From contig JAHJLI010000035.1 of the NCBI GenBank assembly GCA_018821785.1, positions 1-35,968 of the forward strand: a DNA stretch of 35,968 nucleotides. Direction: 5' to 3'. The notes under the pieces were generated by a model that was given only the letters and a program-made list of their open reading frames with translations, did no database searches and was not told where the DNA came from. The position numbers and the translations under genes were made by a program. Positions 25,001 to 32,924 of this stretch are shown piece by piece. This DNA comes from Pseudomonadota bacterium. GTDB taxonomy: Bacteria; Desulfobacterota; Desulfobulbia; Desulfobulbales; Desulfocapsaceae. The first letter of the stretch is position 1. Each line of letters opens with the position of its first letter.

Positions 25001-25432
25001 GGGGTTGCCGAAGGCGGTGATGCAATGATTCTTGAGGATGGCTATGCTGTCGGGGTGTATGTGGGCTTTGACAATAACCTACCTATGCGCCGGAAAAGCA
25101 ATCGTATAAGTGGTTCTGCCGGGGCCTTGCCGACATGGTGCGAAATTGCCAATGTTTTGCTGCACGAGCAAGAGTATGCGGCAAGGCTTGATCCAGTCGA
25201 TCTGTCGTTTAATGGTCTAATGATAAAACGCAATGAATTGGGGCAAGTTAATATTGGTACAGCACCTAATCAGGGTGGCCTGGCAATTGAACCGATGCAG
25301 CAGATAAGCCCGGCAGCACGCTCTCAACAGGCTATTTTGACTTTTGGTGCAAAATCTGAAACAGGGCGTTTTACTGCTGAAAGAAGTTTCCAGCCATTTT
25401 GGAAAACGGCTGCCGAAAACGGCAGACAATGA
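22085..25432 (+). CDS. Class A penicillin-binding protein (bifunctional transglycosylase/transpeptidase) with long insert
   Basis: Polymerises lipid II into glycan strands and cross-links them, anchored in the inner membrane and acting in the periplasm. I start at ATG 22085 (1115 residues), which puts a transmembrane helix (5-29) at the N-terminus; the frame upstream lacks a good start. The GT51 domain has SEDERFF with catalytic E89 and QGGSTLTQQTAKNL (119-132). An OB-like segment spans about 355-440. The transpeptidase has GSAFK (S491, K494), SEN (548-550) and KTGT (955-958), all intact. SxN and KTG are about 405 residues apart, far more than usual, because about 235 charged residues (roughly 582-815) interrupt the domain. 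E. coli PBP1a and PBP1b are about 850 residues. A lipoprotein gene follows 41 bp later. Paralogue identity (PBP1A-like or otherwise) is uncertain. Confidence 0.93.
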   Translation: MLKKFFIIASAFTVIAIGALLGGVYWLVVVEPGDEIRQDNIRRILGKESQVYYSDGTTKLGVFFDTAHRQYVTFEEIPKSFVNALVASEDERFFMHIGFDPLGIARAMFRNIQAGKIVQGGSTLTQQTAKNLFKRTDRSLQAKLKELIFALRLEYHYPKEKIFEFYANQFYVSGNGHGLGVAARYYFDKMPQELTLIECAFIAGSVKRPNFYNPFIKKTDQGADLAKSRGKARLEYVLGKMRDLGMISAGEYTESIAKDVQFTQGKVGYALDYAMELVREAVSSTDVLNALEANDVSNIATSGVKIITTLNRELQGKTLSILRGELSRLDVRLRGYERKEVQEELAGLDYSGDSVVNEGEFLFGTITEIRGKGKDIKIGVELDRKLGMGVIDAAGLSELVTARVKWQKNLWSEPAAGDQEQLVEQLQKRDRVWVSVRTIPEGQPPLFALEKYPQVQGGALVLKEGTIRGMAGGTENRFFNRAIQARRTMGSAFKPLVYTAALQLGWNSADMLLNRRNIFVLSGLPYFPRPDHKSPFDWVSMDWAGVHSENVATIWLLAHLCDQLTPLQFREVAENLGLAPKVIDGKEEPYRVYSTRIRDRYGIQVNREVLRAAAYRTALENLEADFIFDGLETEYMILKDLPFGLNFDKYTEDVEEEMRQKEDASTKAEIDEVAVRKKVLANRYVILQALREELAAFRSMFNKYGGGETESFLQGPSAGLYLNRINGEFSFWRPEEAPPYLIRMDGEKLRSHLQGLQPPETARFWQNIKLQDGISAGTFDTVEKQVDEEYRKLSNELPYSFKVLSQLEDFRITVGLHYLIQLAGQLGIKENLEPVLSFPLGSNVVTLLEATRMYEGLVTGKVTTFRESEQEEINDSLAIIDRIESEEGNVLYQANPTMKKVIDEKTALAIGGILENVVKFGTGKKANEKVRLRDDGQGVGAEIAKLNLPVPLLGKTGTANNYANASFFGYVPGVAEGGDAMILEDGYAVGVYVGFDNNLPMRRKSNRISGSAGALPTWCEIANVLLHEQEYAARLDPVDLSFNGLMIKRNELGQVNIGTAPNQGGLAIEPMQQISPAARSQQAILTFGAKSETGRFTAERSFQPFWKTAAENGRQ

Positions 25433-25473
25433 TCATTCAATAATGATATTTTGATTATAAAGAGAAAGATACT

Positions 25474-27318
25474 ATGAAAAAAATCATCTGGTATGCGTGT
25501 GTACTGTTTTGTTCCGTGACTCTTGGGGCGTGCGCAATACCCAAAAAAACACAGGTACAAGTTACCCCTGCAACTCCCAGTGTAAAGAAATCGCAAGTTG
25601 TTCCCATCCCTGAAACCAAGATGGCCCAGCATAGCCCCCCCATTATGACATTAGAGCCGTTTGAGCCTGAACCACCTGAAATAATAGAAGAAAGTATCCT
25701 CCCTGACAACCTCCCCTCCATGACCTTTGTCAATGACCGAATTTTTGAGTACGGGCGAAAGCTTGAACGGTGGAAAGAGCTGGATAGCCAATCGGTGAAG
25801 AGACAAGTCAATGAGGAAGAGGCTGCAGAGATGGTTAGTTGTTTTCGCAAGTTGCAAGGCGTCTTGAATAGTTACAGCGACCTACGCAGCAAATTATTGC
25901 AGGCTCAAAAGCGTGCAACTGCCGAAAGAATCAGTAATGCCGGTATCTTCGAACTTGAAAAAAATGATATCGCTTTTTTAGAAAGTTCCTGTGGGCGGCT
26001 ATTAGCTGATTCTGCCGACAAGAGCGTTGGATGGAATCAGCGTGAGGATTTATCCGATCTCTCCCAAATTGAGACCCTGATCGACAGACATTCGAAAAAT
26101 CGCGAACATCAGGACGTCGTTCAGGTATGGCAGAAAATCCCCGTTGGGCAGATTGGTCGGGTTGACCTCCGCACTAAAATCCATTATGGCAACGCACTGA
26201 TGTTTCTCCACAAAGAAGAAATGGCCGCAGAAATTTTTCAGCTGGCGGTAGATCAGATGTCTTCCTCGGATGTGCAAGCCACTGACATTGTGTCTCTTAG
26301 AAAAATACTCGCCGATTTGTATATGGCGTCGGGAAATTACATGGCTGCGGCAGTGCAGTATAAAAAGATCTCTAATGATTATCAAAGCATTGGTCGTTTG
26401 GAGGAGTGGTCTAAGCTCCAATTGTTGCTCCTTGATCGTGCCAAAGAAAGTGGCCCGGAATTAAAGGAATACTCTGCAATACTTCGTGACTATCTTGGAT
26501 ATGTTGCTGAGAAGGGAGGTTATAAATTACTTTGGCAGGCTGAAAATTTTCTTGCTAAATACCCGTATTCGCAGGTTGCGCCAAATGTCGATGTTATCAG
26601 AACGAAGGTGAAAACAGCCGCGGACAGGTGGTTTGACGGTTTTATGGCCGAAGTTGAAAAACTCCGCTCCGAGAAGAAATTCCAGGAGGCACAGGATCTC
26701 CTGAAAACCTTGCCTACCGATGTAATAGGCCCGGATAAGCAAATTGCCCTCAAAGGCAAGAACGAGGAGTTGTCGATGACTGATGCTATTGAAAAAGAGA
26801 CACAGAGGCTGGCTCTTATTCAAGAATTGCAAAATCAGTGGAATAACGGGATGTTGTTGGCAAAAAATGAAAAATTCGATGAGGCCATCGCCGTTTTTAC
26901 TCAACTTTTAGATACTGAATATGCCACTAAGGCAAATGAGAGAATCAAGGAAGTATCTCTTGAGGCGGCAAAAGCCGATCGGAAAAAGGCTGCCAATTTG
27001 TTTACCAGATTTACCAAGACAACCGATACCGAGAGCCGTAAAAAGCTCCTGATTGAAACCCATAAATTATTAAAAAGCATTTTGGTCAAATATCCCGAAG
27101 TGGATATCAAGTCAAAGGTCATTGGTAATCTTGAACGGGTTGAGCAGGAAATGATGGCCATTGATCCGAGGCTCCTAGTGTTGGCCGATCAGGACGTTGT
27201 TTCTTCGTCGAAAGTCGATGGTATTGACAGAGCCTTTGCTTCCCCCGTCAAAACAGGCGTTAATCCGGAGCAGGATGCCATGAGCGATCTCGATTTGATT
27301 CCACAATTAAAACAATAA
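25474..27318 (+). CDS. Helical-repeat (TPR-like) lipoprotein next to a class A PBP
   Basis: A 614-residue protein I cannot assign to a named family. It has a signal peptide with lipobox LGAC (C20) followed by Ala-Ile, which predicts an outer-membrane lipoprotein. A Pro/Thr/Glu-rich linker (about 21-75) follows, then an almost wholly alpha-helical body. Segments resemble tetratricopeptide repeats: GNALMFLHKEEMAAEIFQLA, ILADLYMASGNYMAAAVQYKKI and GMLLAKNEKFDEAIAVFTQLL. It starts 41 bp after the PBP gene on the same strand, so they are probably cotranscribed. E. coli LpoA is an outer-membrane lipoprotein with an N-terminal TPR-like domain that activates PBP1a, so an LpoA-like role is a reasonable inference, not a homology claim. 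BamD- or Tol-associated roles are alternatives. Confidence 0.75.
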   Translation: MKKIIWYACVLFCSVTLGACAIPKKTQVQVTPATPSVKKSQVVPIPETKMAQHSPPIMTLEPFEPEPPEIIEESILPDNLPSMTFVNDRIFEYGRKLERWKELDSQSVKRQVNEEEAAEMVSCFRKLQGVLNSYSDLRSKLLQAQKRATAERISNAGIFELEKNDIAFLESSCGRLLADSADKSVGWNQREDLSDLSQIETLIDRHSKNREHQDVVQVWQKIPVGQIGRVDLRTKIHYGNALMFLHKEEMAAEIFQLAVDQMSSSDVQATDIVSLRKILADLYMASGNYMAAAVQYKKISNDYQSIGRLEEWSKLQLLLLDRAKESGPELKEYSAILRDYLGYVAEKGGYKLLWQAENFLAKYPYSQVAPNVDVIRTKVKTAADRWFDGFMAEVEKLRSEKKFQEAQDLLKTLPTDVIGPDKQIALKGKNEELSMTDAIEKETQRLALIQELQNQWNNGMLLAKNEKFDEAIAVFTQLLDTEYATKANERIKEVSLEAAKADRKKAANLFTRFTKTTDTESRKKLLIETHKLLKSILVKYPEVDIKSKVIGNLERVEQEMMAIDPRLLVLADQDVVSSSKVDGIDRAFASPVKTGVNPEQDAMSDLDLIPQLKQ

Positions 27319-27427
27319 TTCGAAGTCGCAAAGGGTAGGGAAAGTCAAGGGACTGCCGCCGGACAGACAAGCAAACGGTTGTGAAATGGGGGGGCGGAAG
27401 CAGCTCCCGCCGAGCATTTCGTCGCGG

Positions 27428-28120
27428 CTATTCTCGCAAGCGGATTTTCAGAAATCCCTCAACCACGTTGATTGATTCAATGCCATCGGCAAAGGTTTTC
27501 CAGAATCCTTCGTCGACCCCGAATTCTTTAATGAGATCTATATTCTTAATACCACCAAGCCAGGCGTTGGGGATCGGCACCCCCATAACACTGACCCCTT
27601 TGAGTTTAATCACAGGTCTATCTTGGCGATAAGCGAGTTCAATGCCGGCCTTGATTTTGAGGGTTTTGCCGCCGAGCATCGGGAAGTCCTGGTCAAGGGG
27701 AATGAGGAGTTTGATGCTGACCATATCGACGGCAAGGTCGATGGCCAATTGCTCTGCTAGGTCGGTGTTCTTGGCTACTATGGCGTTGAGTTCACGTTCG
27801 GTGAAGCTGATTTCTCGCAAAGAGCCTTCTTCGCTGTATTTCTCAGGTTTAAGTGAGCCATTTTTGGTGTGTTCGTTTGGACCAACTGCTTGAACACTGC
27901 CGTATCCTTCGAAAATTGCCAGCTTTTTATCAAGTTGCAGTGATTCTTTTTCAGAGAGGACGACGGGGGTAAAAGGGCCGGGAAAGAGAAAAACTTTGAT
28001 GGCAAAAACGGTGGCGATGATGGTCAGGCACATGGCCCCTACGACCATTGCAAATACCTGCGTACCGGTGAACCCCTTGCCCGAATTATCTTGAGCAAGA
28101 GAGAGTTTCTCTTCAGCCAT
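27428..28120 (-). CDS. Unrecognised single-pass membrane protein
   Basis: A 230-residue protein of unknown function. I start at the ATG at 28120 (MAEEKLSLAQ), with AGAGGAAG about 10 nt upstream; the frame runs 26 codons further but would enter the hairpin at 28164-28204. A short cytoplasmic N-terminus precedes one transmembrane helix (about 21-46), so the rest is probably periplasmic. The outer domain has a glycine-containing middle, then ISFTERELNAIVAKN (104-118), which resembles the opening of membrane-anchored DUF2140/YpmS-like or lipid-binding proteins. A beta-rich tail follows with KLKGVSVMGVPIPNAWLGG (172-190). This likeness is by eye only. It lies downstream of asd on the same strand and is convergent with the lipoprotein gene (109 bp apart). 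Confidence 0.8.
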   Translation of the reverse strand: MAEEKLSLAQDNSGKGFTGTQVFAMVVGAMCLTIIATVFAIKVFLFPGPFTPVVLSEKESLQLDKKLAIFEGYGSVQAVGPNEHTKNGSLKPEKYSEEGSLREISFTERELNAIVAKNTDLAEQLAIDLAVDMVSIKLLIPLDQDFPMLGGKTLKIKAGIELAYRQDRPVIKLKGVSVMGVPIPNAWLGGIKNIDLIKEFGVDEGFWKTFADGIESINVVEGFLKIRLRE

Positions 28121-28163
28121 AGATTTTTGCTTCCTCTCTATTTTGGGGGGGGAGGCGCCGGGT

Positions 28164-28204
28164 ACTTTAGTGGGAAAAAAACCAAATACCTTTCCCACTA
28201 AAGT
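28164..28204. promoter_or_regulatory. Perfect 14-bp inverted repeat between asd and the membrane protein
   Basis: ACTTTAGTGGGAAA (28164-28177) and TTTCCCACTAAAGT (28191-28204) are exact complements around a 13-nt loop. The stem can extend two further pairs with one G-U. It lies 36 bp after the asd stop and 43 bp before the next gene's start (minus strand). There is no T-run after it on either strand, so a processing or stabilising hairpin, or an operator, fits as well as a terminator. Confidence 0.5.
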
Positions 28205-28240
28205 GCTAACTACTTGCTGTCAGACAAGACCTGAGGACAT

Positions 28241-29356
28241 TCAGCCCAGGTGTGCCAGAATGATTCTCAGCATTCTCCGTAGAGGTTCGGCAGCGCCCCA
28301 AAGCAGCTGGTCCCCCACTGTGAAGGCGGCCAGATATTGCGGGCCGAGTTTCATCTTGCGAAGTCGGCCTACGGGGACGTTCAGCGTCCCGGACACTTTG
28401 ACTGGAGTCAGTTCGCGAGAACTTATCTGGCGATCGTTGGGGATAACCTTTACCCACTCATTATGACCGGCAATGATTTTTTCAATTTCCTCAACACTGA
28501 TGTCTTTTTTTAATTTAATAGTCAGTGCTTGCGAGTGGCAGCGCATGGCCCCAACCCTGATACAGAGGCCATCGACGGGAATGATCTCGGCAGTGTTTTT
28601 GCCCAGGATTTTATTGGTTTCGGCTATGCCTTTCCACTCTTCCTTGGATTGTCCACCGGCAACCGGCACATCGATCCACGGGATAAGACTGGCAGCGAGT
28701 GGTACACCCCAGTTATCCATGGTAAGTGAGCCGTCGTTCAGTTTGGCTGTGATTTTTCGGTCGATATCGAGAATGGCTGAGGAAGGATCGGCAAGAAGAT
28801 CGCCGACCTCACCTGCTAACTCTCCCATCTGGTTGATAAGCTCGCGCATATTTTTTGCCCCGGCTCCGCTTGCCGCCTGGTAGGTCATGGAGCTGATCCA
28901 TTCTACCAGATCACTTGCGAAGAGCCCGCCAAGGCCCATGAGCATCAGAGATACAGTACAATTGCCGCCGATATAGTTTTTGATCCCATTTTTCATTCCC
29001 TGATTGATGACCGCACGGTTTACCGGATCAAGGATGATGATCGCATCGTCTTTCATCCTCAGCGTTGATGCCGCATCAATCCAGTAGCCTTTCCAACGGC
29101 TGCGCAGGGTTTCATAGACACTGCTGGTATAGCTGCCACCCTGGCAGGAAACGATGATGTCCATCTCGGCCAGTCGGTCAATATTCATGGCATCTTCGAG
29201 AGCTTTGCCTCCGCCAATTTCCGGACCGGCAAGACCTGCCTGCGAAGTTGTGAAGAACACCGGAGTAAAGCCTTGGAAATCGTTCTCGGCGGCCATCCGC
29301 TCCATAAGAACAGAACCTACCATTCCTCGCCAACCGATAAATCCTACTTTAAGCAT
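28241..29356 (-). CDS. asd: Aspartate-semialdehyde dehydrogenase
   Basis: Reduces L-aspartyl-4-phosphate to aspartate semialdehyde with NADPH, the branch point to diaminopimelate/lysine, threonine and methionine. The 371-residue protein is of the proteobacterial type: NADP-binding [18 protein letters not shown] (4-21), SCQGGSYT (70-77), and catalytic Cys in [16 protein letters not shown] (C133). [12 protein letters not shown] and [12 protein letters not shown], with the acid/base histidine, follow. Length equals that of E. coli Asd (367). It begins 201 bp downstream of lspA, beyond a terminator-like hairpin, so it may have its own promoter. Its product feeds peptidoglycan precursor supply, in keeping with nearby wall genes, but such proximity can be chance. 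Confidence 0.97.
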   Translation of the reverse strand: MLKVGFIGWRGMVGSVLMERMAAENDFQGFTPVFFTTSQAGLAGPEIGGGKALEDAMNIDRLAEMDIIVSCQGGSYTSSVYETLRSRWKGYWIDAASTLRMKDDAIIILDPVNRAVINQGMKNGIKNYIGGNCTVSLMLMGLGGLFASDLVEWISSMTYQAASGAGAKNMRELINQMGELAGEVGDLLADPSSAILDIDRKITAKLNDGSLTMDNWGVPLAASLIPWIDVPVAGGQSKEEWKGIAETNKILGKNTAEIIPVDGLCIRVGAMRCHSQALTIKLKKDISVEEIEKIIAGHNEWVKVIPNDRQISSRELTPVKVSGTLNVPVGRLRKMKLGPQYLAAFTVGDQLLWGAAEPLRRMLRIILAHLG

Positions 29357-29467
29357 TGGAGTCTCCGTGATTGTAGTTGTGGATATCTGCTGGTTGAAGG
29401 TCTTTGTGAAGACCTGTTAAAAAAGGAAACCTTCATTTTTACCTGAAACAGCTTTGAAATGCTCGTG

Positions 29468-29500
29468 AAAAAACAAGAGTCATATACCCTTTTTGACTCT
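29468..29500 (-). terminator. Intrinsic terminator after lspA
   Basis: Reading the minus strand, AGAGTCA, an 11-nt A-rich loop and TGACTCT form a perfect 7-bp stem (29476-29500). A TGTTTTTT tail (29468-29475) follows at once. It lies 58 bp beyond the lspA stop and separates lspA from asd. Confidence 0.65.
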
Positions 29501-29557
29501 CTTAGTGGTTCACTTTTTCGTCTTCAAAATATCGTAAAAAAATCGAAATTTTTGAAG

Positions 29558-30073
29558 TTATTTGCCATTGTGCTGGAAAAGCCGGAACCCGAGAAAGAAG
29601 GAACCAGACAGGATGAAAACATCAGCCAGATTGAAAATGCCGGTCTGCAGGTAGCCTGTACCGAGAATCATGAAATCGGTTACACCACCATGGCCGATGA
29701 AACGATCAAGGAGGTTGCTGAGACCTCCTCCGGTAATGAGAGCGAGGGGGCTCCATGTTCGTGAGCTTTGCCCTGAAAACCACAAAAGGTAGACTAGACA
29801 TCCAAAAAGCAGCGCGGCAACACAGATATTCAGGAAAAAGTATCGAAGACCGTCCGGCAGGTTGCTGACAATTCCGAGAAAACCACCATGATTTTCGACA
29901 AGTGAAAACTTTACTAAACCATTGAGAAATGATGTTTCCATTGAAGAAACGAGCATGTTCCTGGCCATATACTTGGTGAGTTGGTCGCTGCAGATCGTGA
30001 AAAAGAGAAGAGTCGGAAGGAGCCACAGGCGGTTTGCCGGTGGTTGGGGGATAGTTGGTGAAAGAGAGTTCAT
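29558..30073 (-). CDS. lspA: Lipoprotein signal peptidase (signal peptidase II)
   Basis: An aspartic protease of the inner membrane that removes signal peptides from diacylglyceryl-modified prolipoproteins. The 171-residue protein has four transmembrane segments and the family motifs: SDQLTKY (29-35), VENHGGFLG (59-67), SNLLDRFIGHGGVTDFM with catalytic D123, and IFNLADVFI with D151. The start at ATG 30073 gives the usual length; a TTG 16 codons upstream is less likely. No clear Shine-Dalgarno precedes it. It follows the histidine kinase by 60 bp on the same strand and is closed by a terminator. The two lipoproteins encoded in this window would be among its substrates. Confidence 0.95.
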   Translation of the reverse strand: MNSLSPTIPQPPANRLWLLPTLLFFTICSDQLTKYMARNMLVSSMETSFLNGLVKFSLVENHGGFLGIVSNLPDGLRYFFLNICVAALLFGCLVYLLWFSGQSSRTWSPLALITGGGLSNLLDRFIGHGGVTDFMILGTGYLQTGIFNLADVFILSGSFFLGFRLFQHNGK

Positions 30074-30133
30074 GATGGTAATTGAAGTGTTAGTATAAGA
30101 GAAAAATAAATTATATAGCAAGGTTGCATTCGA

Positions 30134-31492
30134 TCATCTATCGAAAACCTTCCTGATAATCTCGGCTATGGATTTACGAACCATGGGTTTCATGGCGAAA
30201 GCCTTTGCCCCGAGTGACAGCGCGTTGGCTTCGTTGACCAGTTCGCTGAACCCGGTACAGAGAATGACAGGGATTTTTGGACGAATTGTCAAGACTTCCC
30301 GGGTAAAGACCAAACCATTCATGTGTGGCATGGTCATATCTGTAAATATTAGATCATATGCTTCTGGGTTGGCTGTGAAAATTTGCAGTGCCCTGAGAGG
30401 ATCAGTTTCATAAGTTACAGTGTATCCTAAGCTTTCCAATAGCTCTGCCTCCATCCGAGCTACCATGACCTCATCATCGACGAGGAGAATATTTTCAGTG
30501 CCTAGTGGAATTTCTTTGTGACATAGCTGGGAAGGTGTTGATTGTTTTTCAGAGAGTTGCGGGAAATAGATTGAAAAACTGGTGCCTTTTCCTGGTTCAC
30601 TGTAAACAGCAATCAACCCTTCGTGGTTTTTTACGATACCATGCACTACGGCGAGACCCATACCCGTTCCCTGAGTTAATGGCTTGGTAGTGAAGTATGG
30701 ATCGAAAATTTTATCAAGCACTGACTGTTCCATGCCGCAGCCGTTGTCACATACCTTGAGTAGCAGATATCGACCCGGTGTCGGCAGGAGGCCTTTCGAT
30801 TGTTTGTCAAATAGCCCGATTTCAATCTGTTCAACTTCTACGACGAGAATGCCGCCTGTTTCTCGCATAGCGTAATGGGCATTGGTACCAAGATTCATAA
30901 TTATTTGGTGCAACTGAGTGACATTGGCAAGTATCTGTGCGTCCTGGCAGGCAATACGAGTTCGGATTTCGATTGATTGCGGCAGGGAGGCACGGAGAAG
31001 GGCCAGAGCTTCCTTGATCACTGGACCGAGCTGCAAAGGCACCTTGTCATTATCTTGCTGGCGACTGAAAGTGAGGATCTGTCTCACTAAATCCCTGGCT
31101 CTTTCTGATGCTTGCAGGATATTGTCGAGGTCAAAGCTCACCGGGCAATTGCGGTTCTCGCATCCAGCTTTAGCATGCAATTTGGCAAGTTCTGTATTGC
31201 CCATGATGATTGCCAGTATATTATTGAAGTCATGAGCAATGCCCCCAGCAAGTGTGCCGATGGCTTCCATTTTTTGCGATTGCTGCAGTTGTCGGCCAAG
31301 TTTTCTGGCTGAGGCCTGAGCCTCCATCCGTTCGGTGATTTCTGCCTGCAGTTCTTGGTTTTTTTCTTCAAGTTCGGCTATTCGCTGTTGCAGCTCCGGA
31401 TAGTAACTTTTACGGATCGACCTTTCGCCAAGCCCGATGATGCTTTGTCGCAACTTTTCGCGAGCATCATCACATTCAGAGGGCTTCTTCAT
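30134..31492 (-). CDS. Soluble hybrid histidine kinase with C-terminal receiver
   Basis: A 452-residue two-component kinase without transmembrane segments or a recognised sensor domain. It has an N-terminal coiled coil (about 33-75), an NtrB/HisKA-type phosphoacceptor helix with GGIAHDFNN (H87), then the ATPase: N-box MNLGTNAHYAM (199-209), G1 DNGCG (249-253), F-box FDPYFTT and G2 GTGMGL (275-280). A receiver domain follows with acidic DD (339-340), phospho-acceptor D385 in FTDMTMP and K435. A CxxxxC pair (C111, C116) just after the H-box is the only hint of an input site. Its start lies inside the upstream dehydrogenase gene (17-bp overlap). No output domain or partner regulator is adjacent, so the phosphorelay target is unknown. 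Confidence 0.92.
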   Translation of the reverse strand: MKKPSECDDAREKLRQSIIGLGERSIRKSYYPELQQRIAELEEKNQELQAEITERMEAQASARKLGRQLQQSQKMEAIGTLAGGIAHDFNNILAIIMGNTELAKLHAKAGCENRNCPVSFDLDNILQASERARDLVRQILTFSRQQDNDKVPLQLGPVIKEALALLRASLPQSIEIRTRIACQDAQILANVTQLHQIIMNLGTNAHYAMRETGGILVVEVEQIEIGLFDKQSKGLLPTPGRYLLLKVCDNGCGMEQSVLDKIFDPYFTTKPLTQGTGMGLAVVHGIVKNHEGLIAVYSEPGKGTSFSIYFPQLSEKQSTPSQLCHKEIPLGTENILLVDDEVMVARMEAELLESLGYTVTYETDPLRALQIFTANPEAYDLIFTDMTMPHMNGLVFTREVLTIRPKIPVILCTGFSELVNEANALSLGAKAFAMKPMVRKSIAEIIRKVFDR

Positions 31493-32627
31493 AAATAACC
31501 TCTATGTCCCGCTGATTTGGAACTCTGGGGTTGGTCACCATACAAGGATCTTTCAGTGCTTTTCGGGCGAGGTGAGGAATGTCGGTCAGCGAGGCTCCCT
31601 GTTGGCCAAGGGTCTTTTTAATGCCGACTTTTTGTTTCAATTGACGGATTTTATAAATTATAGCATTTTTTGCTTCATTTATTGATAGATGCCGGACATC
31701 CAATCCCATAGCTTCGCCGATTTTCAGGTATCGTTCGGCGGCATCGGGAAAGTTATAATTAATCACATGATCGAGCAAAAGAGCATTGCATTCACCATGT
31801 GGCAGGTCGAGCAGACCGCCAAGGCTGTGTGCCATGGCATGGACGGCACCAAGGCTGGCATTGGAGAAGGCCAGACCTGCCTGCAGGCTGGCCAAAGTCA
31901 TTTTGCCGCGCAGATCAAGATCGGTAGGTGCGGCAAGCACCTTGGGTAGATTGGAGCACACCAGTCGCACCGCTTCCAGTGCATGCAGGTCGAGAAGAGG
32001 CGAATTGGCTGTCGAGACATAGGCTTCGACTGCATGGACTAAAGCATCGACACCTGTGCAGGCAGTAAGATAAGGAGACATGGTCAGGGTGGTGAGCGGA
32101 TCGATGAGTGCAACGTCTGGAACCACGGTTTTACTGATGATCGCTATCTTCTTTTTCTCTTTTGTATCGGTAATTATGGCAAACTGCGAAACATCAGCTG
32201 AGGTGCCTGAGGTTGTGGGAATACAGATAAGAGGCGGTCCGGGGATAGTAACATTGTCTATGCCTTCCATTTCGAGGATATTCTTTTGGTTGGTGCTGAC
32301 AATGCCTATACCTTTAGCGCAATCCATAGGACTGCCGCCGCCGATGGCTACGATTACATCACAACATTCCTGGTGGTAGAAATCAGCTCCAGCCATGACC
32401 TCTATATCGCGTGGATTGGCTGAAATGGTGGAGAAAACGGCGGCCACAATGTTTTCTCTCGCAAGGAGATTGAGGATCTTTCCTGTCCAGCCGGCATCGC
32501 TAACTCCCTTATCGGATACTATAAGAACTTTTTTTGCACCGAAATTGCTCAGATAGCGGCCTACCAGCTGCATGGCTCCAGCGCCGAATATAAATTCCGG
32601 AGCGACAAATTTTCTTAATTCCATCAT
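31476..32627 (-). CDS. Iron-containing alcohol dehydrogenase
   Basis: A group III (Fe-type) NAD(P)-dependent alcohol dehydrogenase of 383 residues; substrates in the family range from ethanol and 1,3-propanediol to lactaldehyde. The nucleotide-binding GGGSPMDCAK (96-105) and PTTSGTSADVSQFA (137-150) are present. The metal ligands fall at D194 and H198 (GVDALVHAVEAY), H263 (AVHAMAHSLGG) and H277 (LPHGECNALL), the same spacing as in E. coli FucO. The start is one of two adjacent ATGs (32627 or 32624), without a good ribosome binding site. Its 3' end overlaps the kinase gene. The substrate cannot be read from the sequence; ethanol or another short alcohol would fit an anaerobe. Confidence 0.95.
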   Translation of the reverse strand: MMELRKFVAPEFIFGAGAMQLVGRYLSNFGAKKVLIVSDKGVSDAGWTGKILNLLARENIVAAVFSTISANPRDIEVMAGADFYHQECCDVIVAIGGGSPMDCAKGIGIVSTNQKNILEMEGIDNVTIPGPPLICIPTTSGTSADVSQFAIITDTKEKKKIAIISKTVVPDVALIDPLTTLTMSPYLTACTGVDALVHAVEAYVSTANSPLLDLHALEAVRLVCSNLPKVLAAPTDLDLRGKMTLASLQAGLAFSNASLGAVHAMAHSLGGLLDLPHGECNALLLDHVINYNFPDAAERYLKIGEAMGLDVRHLSINEAKNAIIYKIRQLKQKVGIKKTLGQQGASLTDIPHLARKALKDPCMVTNPRVPNQRDIEVIYEEAL

Positions 32628-32883
32628 GGGAGCGTACCGGGCCAGGTTGAGTCTGTTGCGAGGTGTGTAATGACCTTATATACCTTTCTGTATTATCGAT
32701 CTATCTATTCGGAAAGTCAATCGTAAGCAAAAATGAATTGGAGAATTGCTCGATAATATCATTGCAGGGCATTACTGAGTTCGATATTGTGGCCATTTAA
32801 AGAAATGAGTTGGGAGAGGGGGGAGGCGTTAGGTATCTTCGAATCTCATGTCTGCAAACTCCCGGTTAGCCGGAATTTGATAA
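32628..32883. other. Non-coding divergent region upstream of the alcohol dehydrogenase
   Basis: No gene was recognised here. The sequence is A/T-rich, with a purine-rich patch (about 32808-32829) and no clear sigma-70 promoter for the minus-strand dehydrogenase that I could defend. The region continues into the palindrome and promoter of the DJ-1-family gene, which lie on the far side. Confidence 0.5.
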
Positions 32884-32901
32884 TATACTGTTCACAGTAT
32901 A
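32884..32901. promoter_or_regulatory. Operator-like perfect palindrome upstream of the DJ-1 gene
   Basis: TATACTGTTCACAGTATA has perfect 8-bp arms with a 2-nt centre. It lies 23 bp upstream of the -35 of a good promoter, in the divergent region between an alcohol dehydrogenase and a DJ-1-family gene. The symmetry and size suit a winged-helix or HTH dimer. The CTGT/ACAG half-sites recall LexA boxes, but the spacing is too short for an E. coli-type LexA site. Confidence 0.5.
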
Positions 32902-32924
32902 CCTTGTAGCATGAAAGTGACAGC

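Noticed and set aside
29459..29764. 101-residue open frame on the plus strand
   Set aside because: It starts inside the lspA terminator and runs antisense through lspA; its sequence has no protein-like features.
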